Assembly (NCBI GenBank): GCA_964484065.1
Contig: CAZAEW010000002.1
Span: forward strand, 186,001-250,000
From: JAEVLT01 sp964484065
GTDB lineage: Bacteria > Bacillota > Bacilli > Bacillales > Cytobacillaceae
Direction of reading: 5' to 3'
DNA: 64,000 bases
Every line of letters starts with the position of its first letter. Within the stretch, counting starts at the first letter, position 1. A program made the position numbers and the translations under genes. Below the pieces are notes generated by a model, which searched no databases, was not told the DNA's origin, and was given only the letters and a program-made list of their open reading frames with translations. Of the stretch, positions 41,001 through 49,028 are shown piece by piece.

Positions 41001-42468
41001 GCCTAAATGGCCGATCCCTGAGTCGGTTAATGAAGTAGAACATTATATGAAACAAAGGGTTGGTTTAGGAATTAGCTTTGATATCAATCTTCGAAAATTA
41101 CATATTTTAAAAAAAGAAGTGCACATTTATGCGGTCAGCGGTTTAGTTGATACCATCTACGCCATTCAACTCATTAAAGAATTGGTTGATTTAAATAACT
41201 TTGAAAAATTATCGACGGATGTATTTAAACTGGTCGAAAACAGACTTGTTAACCAATCCGTACAGCCGGTTGAAACATTAGAAGAAATGGTTGATAAGGT
41301 TTTGTCCGGCTTAATTGCGGTTGTTGTCGATGGAGAAAGCACGGCTTTTATTGTTGATGTTAGGAGTTATCCTGGACGCAGTCCGATGGAGCCGGATACG
41401 GAAAAAGTTGTCCGCGGTGCCCGCGATGGTTTCGTTGAAAATATCATTATGAATACTGCATTGATTCGAAGAAGAATTAAGGATGAGCGCCTTCGCATGG
41501 AAATCCTCCATATTGGGAAACGCTCAAAAACAGATGTTTCCATCGCTTATTTGGAGGATGTCTCAGACCCGGATTTACTGAATATTATTCGGAAAGAGCT
41601 CAAATCAATTGATATTGACGGCATTCCAATGGCAGATAAAACGATTGAAGAATTTATTGTTAACCAGGGTTTTAACCCTTATCCGCTTGTCAGATATACG
41701 GAAAGAGCAGATGTGGCTGCGGCGCATATTCTCGAAGGACATGTGGTGATCATTACGGATACATCGCCAAGTGTGATTATCACGCCAACTACTTTTTTTC
41801 ACCATGTACAGCATGCTGAAGAATTTAGAGAATCGCCTGTTTTGGGGACATTTGTCCGCTGGACACGGTTTCTTGGAGTCTGGGTATCGGTCTTTTTGCT
41901 GCCATTATGGCTGTTATTTGTCTTGGAACCTTCGCTGCTCCCGGAAAAATTGTCTTTTATCGGACCAAATTCGCAAACCAATATTCCAATCATCGTTCAG
42001 CTGTTTTTAGCGGATTTTGGGATTGAATTTTTGCGGATTGCCGCCATTCATACCCCTACACCGCTTTCAACCGCAATGGGTTTAATTGCTGCGGTCTTGA
42101 TCGGTCAAATTGCGATCAGTGTCGGCTTATTTGTGCCTGAAGTGATTCTTTATGTTGCGGTAGCGGGTATTGGTACTTTTACAACCCCGAGTTATGAATT
42201 AAGTATTGCCAATAAAATCGCCAGACTGAGTTTATTGATTTTAGTTGCTCTCTTCCACACCCCGGGGTTTGTGGTCGGCTCAACCGTATTTTTTATTTTC
42301 GTTGTATCAACCCGTGCTTTTAACACTCCATATTTTTGGCCGTTTCTTCCTTTTGAACCAAAAGGATTTTTACAAATTTTAATCCGCAGAGCTGTTCCTG
42401 GTTCTTTGCTGAGACCGAGTATCGTACACCCAAGAAATCGTTACCGTCAGTCGCCTAATCAGCGGTAG
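40984..42468 (+). CDS. spoVAF: Stage V sporulation protein AF (GerA-A family)
   Basis: Membrane protein of 494 aa, homologous to the A subunits of GerA germinant receptors. The N-terminal cytosolic domain (about residues 1-285) is followed by four or five membrane helices (about 295-460), including SLFVPEVILYVAVAGIGTF-like sequence. The SpoVAEa/SpoVAF pair is part of the spore membrane and influences germination. The ATG at 40984 follows AAAGGAG and overlaps spoVAEA; an open frame 30 codons upstream is rejected. Confidence 0.94.
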   Translation: MTVNTEPKWPIPESVNEVEHYMKQRVGLGISFDINLRKLHILKKEVHIYAVSGLVDTIYAIQLIKELVDLNNFEKLSTDVFKLVENRLVNQSVQPVETLEEMVDKVLSGLIAVVVDGESTAFIVDVRSYPGRSPMEPDTEKVVRGARDGFVENIIMNTALIRRRIKDERLRMEILHIGKRSKTDVSIAYLEDVSDPDLLNIIRKELKSIDIDGIPMADKTIEEFIVNQGFNPYPLVRYTERADVAAAHILEGHVVIITDTSPSVIITPTTFFHHVQHAEEFRESPVLGTFVRWTRFLGVWVSVFLLPLWLLFVLEPSLLPEKLSFIGPNSQTNIPIIVQLFLADFGIEFLRIAAIHTPTPLSTAMGLIAAVLIGQIAISVGLFVPEVILYVAVAGIGTFTTPSYELSIANKIARLSLLILVALFHTPGFVVGSTVFFIFVVSTRAFNTPYFWPFLPFEPKGFLQILIRRAVPGSLLRPSIVHPRNRYRQSPNQR

Positions 42469-42539
42469 GAATATCAATTGCAGATTTCTTCATGTTATGC
42501 TAAAGTATTTTTAACTAAATAAAGGGATAAAGGATCAAG

Positions 42540-42580
42540 AATAGGCAGTATCTTTCCGAGATTCTGTCTATTTGTTTTTA
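42540..42580 (+). terminator. Terminator of the spoVA operon
   Basis: Fourteen-base stem with one mismatch (42540-42553 with 42559-42572) followed by TGTTTTTAT. Confidence 0.8.
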
Positions 42581-42617
42581 TCTTTCAAAGAATGTTTTAA
42601 CGAAGTGAGGAATGGCA

Positions 42618-43922
42618 ATGTTTTTACATGGAACGACAAGCGTAAATCAGAAGGGGCACTTGGAAGTTGGCGGAGTGGACCTGATAGAATTGGCTGGTGA
42701 ATATGGCACGCCTTTGTATGTATATGACGTCGCTTTAATCAGAGAAAGAGCACGGGGATTTAAGAAAACCTTTGAAGAAGCGGATGTTTTAGCTCAGGTG
42801 GCTTACGCAAGTAAGGCATTTTCAACCGTTGCAATGGTCCAGCTTGCAGAGGAAGAAGGTTTATCGCTGGATGTAGTTTCCGGCGGTGAATTATTTACGG
42901 CGATTACGGCCGGTTTTCCTGTTGAAAGAATCCATTTTCATGGGAATAATAAAAGCCGTGAAGAATTAGAAATGGCTTTGGACTCCAAGATTGGCTGCAT
43001 AGTGGTTGATAATTTCTATGAACTGAATCTGTTAAAAGAAGTTTGTCTCGAAAAAAATACAACGGTTAAAATATTGCTGAGGGTGACTCCGGGCATTGAA
43101 GCCCATACTCATGACTACATTTTAACCGGTCAGGAAGATTCTAAATTTGGGTTTGACCTGCAAAACGGCCAGGCAGAGACGGCGCTAAAAACGGCACTTT
43201 CGGATTCATGTTTTGATGTCCTTGGGCTTCATTGCCATATTGGATCGCAAATATTTGAATCTACCGGTTTTCTTTTAGCTGCCGAAAAAATATTTGCAAA
43301 ATTGGCGGAGTGGCAGAAAAAGTTGTCATATGAAGTCAAAGTATTAAATTTGGGCGGCGGCTTTGGAATCCGATATACGAAAGAAGATGAACCGAATCAG
43401 CCTTCCCAGTATGTAAAAGAGATTATTGCCGAAGTAAAAAAATGGGTAGAGCATTATTCCATTGACATGCCGGAAATTTGGATTGAACCGGGCCGTTCAC
43501 TTGTCGGCGATGCCGGAATTACACTCTATAGTGTCGGCTCGTCTAAGGATGTTCCCGGGGTAAGAAAATACTTAGCTGTAGACGGCGGTATGAGCGATAA
43601 TATCCGTCCGGCATTGTATCATGCAAAATATGAAGCCGTGCTTGCCGACAAACCGTTTGATCCAGTGAAAGAGACCGTTTCGATTGCGGGAAAATGCTGT
43701 GAATCAGGCGATATGCTGATTTGGGATCTGCCATTGCCGGAAACAGGAAAAAATGATATTTTAGCCGTATTTTGTACTGGTGCCTACGGGTATTCGATGG
43801 CGAATAATTATAACCGTCTTCCCCGTCCTGCTGTTGTTTTTGTTGAAAATGGCCAGTCAAGGCTGGTTGTCAAACGGGAAACATACGAAGACCTGGTCCG
43901 CCTCGATCTTTCAATAAAATAA
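42618..43922 (+). CDS. lysA: Diaminopimelate decarboxylase
   Basis: PLP enzyme of the last lysine-biosynthesis step, 434 aa, fold type III. The PLP-binding Lys66 is in AYASKAFST. The substrate and cofactor segments HFHGNNKS, HCHIGSQIF, NLGGGFGIRY and EPGRSLVGDAG follow, and the dimer active-site Cys is in GKCCESGD. The ATG at 42618 is preferred to 42612, because GTGAGGA then has normal spacing and the N-terminus MFLHGT matches the family. It follows the spoVA terminator, as in B. subtilis. Confidence 0.96.
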   Translation: MFLHGTTSVNQKGHLEVGGVDLIELAGEYGTPLYVYDVALIRERARGFKKTFEEADVLAQVAYASKAFSTVAMVQLAEEEGLSLDVVSGGELFTAITAGFPVERIHFHGNNKSREELEMALDSKIGCIVVDNFYELNLLKEVCLEKNTTVKILLRVTPGIEAHTHDYILTGQEDSKFGFDLQNGQAETALKTALSDSCFDVLGLHCHIGSQIFESTGFLLAAEKIFAKLAEWQKKLSYEVKVLNLGGGFGIRYTKEDEPNQPSQYVKEIIAEVKKWVEHYSIDMPEIWIEPGRSLVGDAGITLYSVGSSKDVPGVRKYLAVDGGMSDNIRPALYHAKYEAVLADKPFDPVKETVSIAGKCCESGDMLIWDLPLPETGKNDILAVFCTGAYGYSMANNYNRLPRPAVVFVENGQSRLVVKRETYEDLVRLDLSIK

Positions 43923-43955
43923 AAGAAGCTTCCAAACGGAAGCTTCTTTATTTTG
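43922..43955. terminator. Bidirectional terminator between lysA and ypuA
   Basis: Stem AAAGAAGCTTCC/GGAAGCTTCTTT (43922-43933 with 43938-43949), T run downstream on the plus strand and A run on the other side. Genes converge here. Confidence 0.88.
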
Positions 43956-44814
43956 CAAAGAGAGATTTGATCGAATCGATTAAGCTTGAGAAAAATTGTT
44001 TTAGTTTATCAAGAAAGCTTTGGCCTTGATCGGATTGAAGAAATTTCGTCACTTTATCCTTTGCTTTATTAAGCTGATCGCTGACTTGGTTCCAGTTAAT
44101 GTTTAAATTCTTTAGCTTGTTAAACAGATCCATCAGTCTTTGAATTTGATCCTCATTCAGCGTGATTCCTAATTCCTTTGCTGCATTTTCAATAATCGCA
44201 CGAAGTTCTTGGTCATTTTGAGGTTTATTTTTCGCAATATCCTCTTTAATTTTGGCCATTAAAGCGGCGGCATTTTTGTCGCCAATCGCATCCCCCAGCT
44301 TGGCTGTTTCCACCATTTCCTGGTTGGCTGCTTGTTTTACATCCTCAGGAATCGTTTTATCAGCTGAGATTTCGTACGCCTTTATAATGCCGGTCAGCGC
44401 CGCTGTTCCCGAAACAGGGATAGGGGCGGTAATATAAATTTTTGCATCTTTTACCCCGGCGGTTATAAGCGCATTAACGTACATTTCATTGGTTACCCAT
44501 GTAATATTTTTTGTTTTGACCGTGATTCCGGAACCGGCGGGAGCAATTGTAATCGCTGAAGATGAAAGCGCTTTTGTTCCAATTTGTGAATTGGAAACAT
44601 ATTTCCCTAAATATTGATGTTCCTCCTGATTAGATACAGTAACCGTTTGTACATCTTTTGGTGCATTCATTTCTGCTAAAAGCATATTTTTTTGCTGTTC
44701 GGTTAAATTTTCTCCCAGTGTCACAATCATGTCACCTTCTGCAGCATCAGCAAAACTGCGAATAGGTTGAATGAGCAGGACAGATAACAGAACCAGGATA
44801 ATGATTTTTTTCAT
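43948..44814 (-). CDS. ypuA: Secreted DUF1002 protein (YpuA)
   Basis: Exported protein of 288 aa, with a signal peptide to about residue 22 (SFADAAE). The first half has the DUF1002 core with VTLGENLTEQQ, ITAGVKDAKIYITAP and TAALTGIIKAYE. The C-terminal half is helical and lysine-rich. Function unknown. It starts at the ATG at 44814, behind AAGGAGG with a long spacer. In B. subtilis ypuA is controlled by cell-envelope sigma factors; a clear matching promoter is not seen here. Confidence 0.88.
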   Translation of the reverse strand: MKKIIILVLLSVLLIQPIRSFADAAEGDMIVTLGENLTEQQKNMLLAEMNAPKDVQTVTVSNQEEHQYLGKYVSNSQIGTKALSSSAITIAPAGSGITVKTKNITWVTNEMYVNALITAGVKDAKIYITAPIPVSGTAALTGIIKAYEISADKTIPEDVKQAANQEMVETAKLGDAIGDKNAAALMAKIKEDIAKNKPQNDQELRAIIENAAKELGITLNEDQIQRLMDLFNKLKNLNINWNQVSDQLNKAKDKVTKFLQSDQGQSFLDKLKQFFSSLIDSIKSLFAK

Positions 44815-45198
44815 GATGAAAAATTTTCCTCCTTAACGACGGCCTCGACAATCCATTTCCATTAACGGCACTTATCAGACCGGTTGATTCACTGCATTTT
44901 TTCAATAAACGTACACTTGAAACTGTAATAGATGTTAGCTTTTCTTGCAAGAGAAATGGATAAATTCTTGGATTTAGTGTAGAATGGATTTTATTAGCTT
45001 CCTCATCCGAATCTAATTTAATTAAATTTTTTTGAAAGGAAGCGGTTTGCGGGTTAACTTGTTTTTAGGAGCGAAAACCACCAAGGGTATAAAAAATTGA
45101 TGAAATCCGCCAATTTAGGTATGATTAAGTTTAGCGAAACATCAAGCAATTATTTACATAAAATAAATGATGGTTATTTAATTTAATGAGGGGTCTAT
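44815..45198. other. Intergenic region between ypuA and ribT
   Basis: 384 bases between divergent genes. In B. subtilis the riboflavin genes ribDEBAH precede ribT; here they are absent. There is no FMN-riboswitch-like structure. A 28-codon frame near 45101-45187 has no good ribosome site. An AT-rich stretch and possible weak promoters are all that can be seen. Confidence 0.6.
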
Positions 45199-45570
45199 AT
45201 GTTAATTCGATATAAAAAAACTTTTGAAAAAATTGCGATGGGCCTATTATCTTTTATGCCAAATGAAAAGGATTTGAAAAAACTCCAGCAAACAATGAAG
45301 CAATATGAAACGGAGGAGGACTGGCAGCTTTTTCTCTGGAAGGAAGAAGACATTATCGGGCTGGTTGGGATCCTGTTTCATAATCAATCGATGTTAGAAA
45401 TTCAGCATATTTCTGTCAATCCATCGCACCGCCAGCAAGGAATAGGTAAAAAAATGGTTAAAGCTTTACAGGAGACCTATCCTGATCTGCAAATAACTGC
45501 AAACGAATACACATCCGCATTTATTCTTAAATGTGAATTATGCCAAAAAGTCCAAAAAGGCAGCGATTAA
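45199..45570 (+). CDS. ribT: GNAT acetyltransferase-like protein RibT
   Basis: Protein of 123 aa with the GNAT acetyl-CoA loop VNPSHRQQGIGKKMVKAL (about residues 75-92) and an N-terminal LIRYKKTFEKIAMGLLSFMP typical of RibT, shown here as KTFEKIAMGLLSFMP. In B. subtilis it is the last gene of the riboflavin operon, but its substrate is unknown. It starts at an ATG behind GAGGGG. Here it stands without any rib enzyme gene. Its stop codon overlaps the ypuF stop on the other strand. Confidence 0.85.
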   Translation: MLIRYKKTFEKIAMGLLSFMPNEKDLKKLQQTMKQYETEEDWQLFLWKEEDIIGLVGILFHNQSMLEIQHISVNPSHRQQGIGKKMVKALQETYPDLQITANEYTSAFILKCELCQKVQKGSD

Positions 45571-46091
45571 ATTATGTCGCTGCCTTTTTTTTGTAAAGCT
45601 TTTATCCGTTCAATAATTACATCTGTCCGGTCCCGTGATTTATGGCGGTCAACCAGCTCGAGATTTTTAAGATCGCTTGGTTCCCCCCATTTTAGGCCCA
45701 TCTCTTTGCATTTCTCCTTGCAGCGCTCCATTAATGAACCATCATTAATCGGTAAATGATAGCTTTGATATGGATTCTTTTGTTCAATTGCCGCTAAACG
45801 TTCCTTTACGAGAGAAATGAGCCGGGTTTCATCTAACCCCAGATGATTGATTGCTTTGTTTTCCTTTAAAAGGATTGTTAATGCTTTGTTAAGCGTTTTT
45901 TTTGCTCCCTCGAAATTCTGGCGGCGATGGTGATAACAGGAAACAGCAAGCTGAATAAGCCCGACCCAGATCGATTCTTTGTTTCTATTATGAAGAGATT
46001 TCCAGTACTCTTCAAGAATTTCGTGACATTCAAAATAGTCTCGGTCACTATGGAAATGCACTAAATAGATAATATACTCATTAGGATACAA
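45567..46091 (-). CDS. ypuF: DUF309 domain protein (YpuF)
   Basis: Helical protein of 174 aa. The DUF309 signature is at the N-terminus (YLVHFHSDRDYFECHEILEEYWK, shown here as DYFECHEILEE), followed by WVGLIQLAVSCYHHRRQNF, in part QLAVSCYHHRR. The two acidic and histidine-containing helices suggest a metal site. Function unknown. It starts at a TTG at 46091, behind GGGGTGAT, with no in-frame ATG near the N-terminus. It converges on ribT with a 4-base overlap of stop codons. Confidence 0.8.
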   Translation of the reverse strand: MYPNEYIIYLVHFHSDRDYFECHEILEEYWKSLHNRNKESIWVGLIQLAVSCYHHRRQNFEGAKKTLNKALTILLKENKAINHLGLDETRLISLVKERLAAIEQKNPYQSYHLPINDGSLMERCKEKCKEMGLKWGEPSDLKNLELVDRHKSRDRTDVIIERIKALQKKGSDII

Positions 46092-46160
46092 TCAATCACC
46101 CCGCTAGGATTCGTTTATGTATCGTTAGTTTAGCATACCAGGGATCCTATCAGCATGTAC

Positions 46161-46184
46161 AAAGCCCGCCAAGCGGCGGGCTTT
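46161..46184 (-). terminator. Terminator of the YjcZ-type gene
   Basis: Ten-base GC-rich stem (46161-46170 with 46175-46184) just after the stop codon on the minus strand. The T run is short. Confidence 0.65.
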
Positions 46185-46194
46185 GTCTATTCAT

Positions 46195-46293
46195 TTAGTA
46201 AACCCAGGCTGCACCTACAATGATTAATAAAATAAATAAAACAACAATTAACGCGAATCCTCCGCCGAATCCCCAAGCTACTCCATCTGCCAT
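46195..46293 (-). CDS. YjcZ-family sporulation miniprotein
   Basis: A 32-residue protein with a Gly-rich start (MADGVAWGFGGGF) followed by the family-defining helix ALIVVLFILLIIVGAAWVY. It matches the YjcZ family of very small membrane proteins of spore formers. The ATG lies 7 bases after a perfect AGGAGGT. Upstream on the minus strand there is a SigE/SigK-like CATAAAAA with ACATATG 15 bases before it (weak). Probably a spore or mother-cell membrane protein. Confidence 0.86.
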   Translation of the reverse strand: MADGVAWGFGGGFALIVVLFILLIIVGAAWVY

Positions 46294-46481
46294 TTGAGTA
46301 CCTCCTATTTTGTTTTTATGTCATTACCTTTTCATCATATGTAAAGAACCAGATTGTGTTATAGGCCAATTTCATGTTTTTACGATGGAACCAGAAGCGG
46401 GTTTAATTTTCTATTGGATAACTATTATGATTCCTCTATACTATGAATAAGGATAATTTTAAGATGAAGCATGGTGAGAGA

Positions 46482-47252
46482 ATGCAATACAACGTAAAGA
46501 TTGAGGCATTTGAAGGACCGCTTGATTTACTCCTTCATTTAATCAACCGCTTGGAAATTGACATCTATGATATACCAGTTGCGCAAATAACAGAACAGTA
46601 TTTACTTTATATACACACGATGAAAGAATTACAGTTGGACGTAGCCAGTGAATTTTTAGTAATGGCAGCAACGCTGCTTGCGATAAAAAGCAAAATGCTG
46701 CTGCCCAAACATACAGAAGAAAATCTAGACGAGGCGGAAAACTTTGAATATGAGGAAGATCCTCGAGAGGAATTAGTCGAACGTCTGATTGAATACCGAA
46801 AATATAAAGAAGCTGCCAATGATTTAAAAATAATGGAGGAAGAAAGAAGTTTAATGTATACAAAGCCTCCGAGCGATTTATCTGAATATGCTAAGGATAT
46901 AAAACCGGAAAAGACAGAGCTGAATGTTTCCCTTTATGATATGCTTGCAGCATTCCAAAAGCTATTGCGGAGAAAGAAGCTGCAAAGACCAATGGCGACG
47001 AAAATAACCCGTCAGGAAATATCGATCGATAAAAGAATGGTCGAAATTTTAGATGAATTACGTTCAATAACAGGCCAGATGAGTTTTTATGAATTATTTC
47101 CACATCCCAGTAAAGAACATATTGTTGTTACTTTTCTTGCCATTTTGGAGCTCATCAAAAGAAAAGAGATTGATATTCAGCAGGATGAAAATTTCAGCGA
47201 AATTTTTGTTGAAGCCATAGGGGAAGGAGAAAAAAGGGTTGGAAATTATTAA
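46482..47252 (+). CDS. scpA: Segregation and condensation protein A
   Basis: Kleisin subunit of the Smc-ScpA-ScpB condensin that compacts and separates chromosomes, 256 aa. The N-terminal Smc-neck-binding domain has FEGPLDLLLHLINRLEIDIYD, shown here as EGPLDLLLHLI and IDIYDIPV. A central acidic linker binds ScpB and the C-terminal winged helix binds the Smc head. The ATG at 46482 follows GGTGAGAG and aligns with the family N-terminus; the frame opens 13 codons earlier. Overlaps scpB by 14 bases. Confidence 0.95.
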   Translation: MQYNVKIEAFEGPLDLLLHLINRLEIDIYDIPVAQITEQYLLYIHTMKELQLDVASEFLVMAATLLAIKSKMLLPKHTEENLDEAENFEYEEDPREELVERLIEYRKYKEAANDLKIMEEERSLMYTKPPSDLSEYAKDIKPEKTELNVSLYDMLAAFQKLLRRKKLQRPMATKITRQEISIDKRMVEILDELRSITGQMSFYELFPHPSKEHIVVTFLAILELIKRKEIDIQQDENFSEIFVEAIGEGEKRVGNY

Positions 47253-47826
47253 TTGGAACAGCATTGTCGAGAGTTTATTGTTTACTGCTGGAGATGAAGG
47301 TCTGACGTTAAAGCAAATAGCTGAAGTCATTGAAGAGGAAGAACATCTCGTCAAAGATATTATCGAAAATCTGAAGACTGAATATGAACAAGACCCTCAA
47401 AGGGGAGTAACGATTGTTCAGCTGGCGGGGACCTACCAGCTTGTCACAAAAAAAGAAAATGCCATTTATTTAAAAAGGCTGATTGATTCGCCGAGTACTG
47501 CAACCCTGTCACAGGCGGCATTGGAAACCTTGGCAATCATTGCTTATAAACAGCCGATTACACGAGCTGAAATTGAAGAAATCCGCGGAGTGAAAACGGA
47601 ACGTCCGCTTCACACACTATCGTCAAAGGTATTAATTAAAGAGGTGGGCAGGGCGGAAGGAACCGGCAGAGCTATTTTATATGGAACGACGAATGAGTTT
47701 CTTGATTATTTTGGATTAAGAAGCATTAAAGAATTGCCTCCGCTTCCTGATAAGGTGAATGAGGAATTTGTTCAGGAAGAAGCCGATTTATTTTTCGAGA
47801 GATTTCAAGAGACAATGGAGTCCTAG
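47239..47826 (+). CDS. scpB: Segregation and condensation protein B
   Basis: Dimeric partner in the condensin complex, 195 aa. Two winged-helix domains are visible: VESLLFTAGDEGLTLKQIAEV at the start (partly VESLLFTAGDEGL), and LSQAALETLAIIAYKQPITRAEIEEIRGV in the middle, shown here as LETLAIIAYKQPITR. The TTG start lies 9 bases after AAGGAG inside the end of scpA, so translation is coupled. Confidence 0.95.
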   Translation: MEIINWNSIVESLLFTAGDEGLTLKQIAEVIEEEEHLVKDIIENLKTEYEQDPQRGVTIVQLAGTYQLVTKKENAIYLKRLIDSPSTATLSQAALETLAIIAYKQPITRAEIEEIRGVKTERPLHTLSSKVLIKEVGRAEGTGRAILYGTTNEFLDYFGLRSIKELPPLPDKVNEEFVQEEADLFFERFQETMES

Positions 47827-47909
47827 TTTTCAAAACCTTAGCCATTTGTGTTAAAATAAAAAATGTATAAATAGTGATTGGATATCTGGCTTAAAGGAGA
47901 GGAAATCGG

Positions 47910-48329
47910 TTGAGGATTATCGAAAGCAGAGGTTATGAACTGGAAAAGGAAAAATCAAATACTTCTGAAGACTTTTTCAATAGAAGTGAAGTCACTTTTA
48001 GTGAAAACGGAGAAGAGAAAACTCTACATGTCCTGTATGTAAGATACTTTGATGAAATTTTTAATGAATTCACTCCTTTTAAACAGGATCCGGTGTTTAG
48101 TGAAGGTGGAAGAGATGTTTATTTTAAGGATATAGTCGCACTTGTTTGTCTGCTGAAAAATCCTGGATTACGGCAGCGAAAACGCCTTTATTTAAATTCA
48201 AAGCAAGAATTTGCAGCATACTTTCAGGATATCGATTATAATAAATTACCTGAAATATTTCAGTCTCTTCAACAAAGCAAAGCTTATGAACTTCGGTCAC
48301 CGCTAGAGTTCATCTTACAGCCAAAATAA
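47910..48329 (+). CDS. Conserved-looking protein of unknown function (139 aa)
   Basis: Soluble, charged protein with no signal peptide or membrane segment. It starts at a TTG behind AAAGGAGAGG, 83 bases after scpB, and is followed 30 bases later by ypuI. I recognise no domain. Composition is normal for the neighbourhood (Lys/Glu-rich, codon usage unremarkable), so it is not an obvious import. It is not among the B. subtilis genes that I recall between scpB and ypuI. Confidence 0.75.
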   Translation: MRIIESRGYELEKEKSNTSEDFFNRSEVTFSENGEEKTLHVLYVRYFDEIFNEFTPFKQDPVFSEGGRDVYFKDIVALVCLLKNPGLRQRKRLYLNSKQEFAAYFQDIDYNKLPEIFQSLQQSKAYELRSPLEFILQPK

Positions 48330-48359
48330 TTTTTTTGTTAACAATATGGGGGTGAAATC

Positions 48360-48848
48360 GTGGGAAATACATTAGTGAAATCCCAGTTAAAAGAAGTAGA
48401 AGAATTTCTAACAAGTACAATAGGTATCATTGAAGGATATTTAAATGAAACAACTCTTTCACAAATTAATGCAGGAAACAAAGAAGAACTTCCTTACCAT
48501 AAATTAGTACTGTCTAATTTACGGAAGTTGCTGGTTTTTAGTGAAGAGAGCTTAGATGCATGCAAAATCATTTTACAGAGTGAACCATTTCCTAAAGCGG
48601 CCGCTGAAAAAACACTTTATCGGATTTATCATCAATGCATTGTGGAATTTTTCTCTCCAAAGAATGATGCATGGTATGAGGACAGCCGTTCAGCTTATAC
48701 AGGAAGAAATTCGATTAAATTTTATAAAGAAGTACCCGACAGCTTACGCCAATTAGTAAAAGGGCTGGAAGGGGAGTTCCAAAGAATTCGGGAAGACCTT
48801 GAATTCTATGAAACTGACTATCGCACCAAAATCATCCAATCTAAATAA
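48360..48848 (+). CDS. ypuI: YpuI-like protein (DUF3907)
   Basis: Mostly helical cytosolic protein of 162 aa (B. subtilis YpuI is about 179 aa). Recognisable family segments are QLKEVEEFLTSTI, SNLRKLLVFSEE, AAEKTLYRIYHQCI and FFSPKNDAWYEDSRSAYTGRN (the last shown in part: WYEDSRSAYTG). Function unknown. The start is a GTG behind GGGGGTGA. Followed by a strong terminator. Confidence 0.83.
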   Translation: MGNTLVKSQLKEVEEFLTSTIGIIEGYLNETTLSQINAGNKEELPYHKLVLSNLRKLLVFSEESLDACKIILQSEPFPKAAAEKTLYRIYHQCIVEFFSPKNDAWYEDSRSAYTGRNSIKFYKEVPDSLRQLVKGLEGEFQRIREDLEFYETDYRTKIIQSK

Positions 48849-48859
48849 AAATACAGCTT

Positions 48860-48910
48860 AGGCTGTTCCTTGCAGAATTAAATTCTGTGGGGAACAGCCT
48901 TTTATTTTTT
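48860..48910 (+). terminator. Terminator after ypuI
   Basis: Outer stem AGGCTGTTCC/GGAACAGCCT (48860-48869 with 48891-48900) with a second inner stem (GCAGAATT/ATTCTG), followed by TTTATTTTTTG. Confidence 0.9.
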
Positions 48911-49028
48911 GATGATGCAATTGCTGCAAGTTTGTTGTGCCTTTTTGTGTGAATATTATAGCCGTTCCCTCATACCTTTAAATGTGATTTATTGGGATTT
49001 TAAAAAACGTAAAGAAAAGAGGGGGAAA

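Noticed and set aside
42469..42617. Lysine riboswitch before lysA
   Set aside because: The gap is only 149 bases and is filled by the spoVA terminator; no L-box features are visible.
45101..45187. 28-codon frame before ribT
   Set aside because: The ribosome site is weak and far, and no family was recognised. It may be chance in an AT-rich gap.
44815..45198. FMN riboswitch expected before rib genes
   Set aside because: None of the conserved RFN-element blocks is seen, and there are no rib enzyme genes to control.
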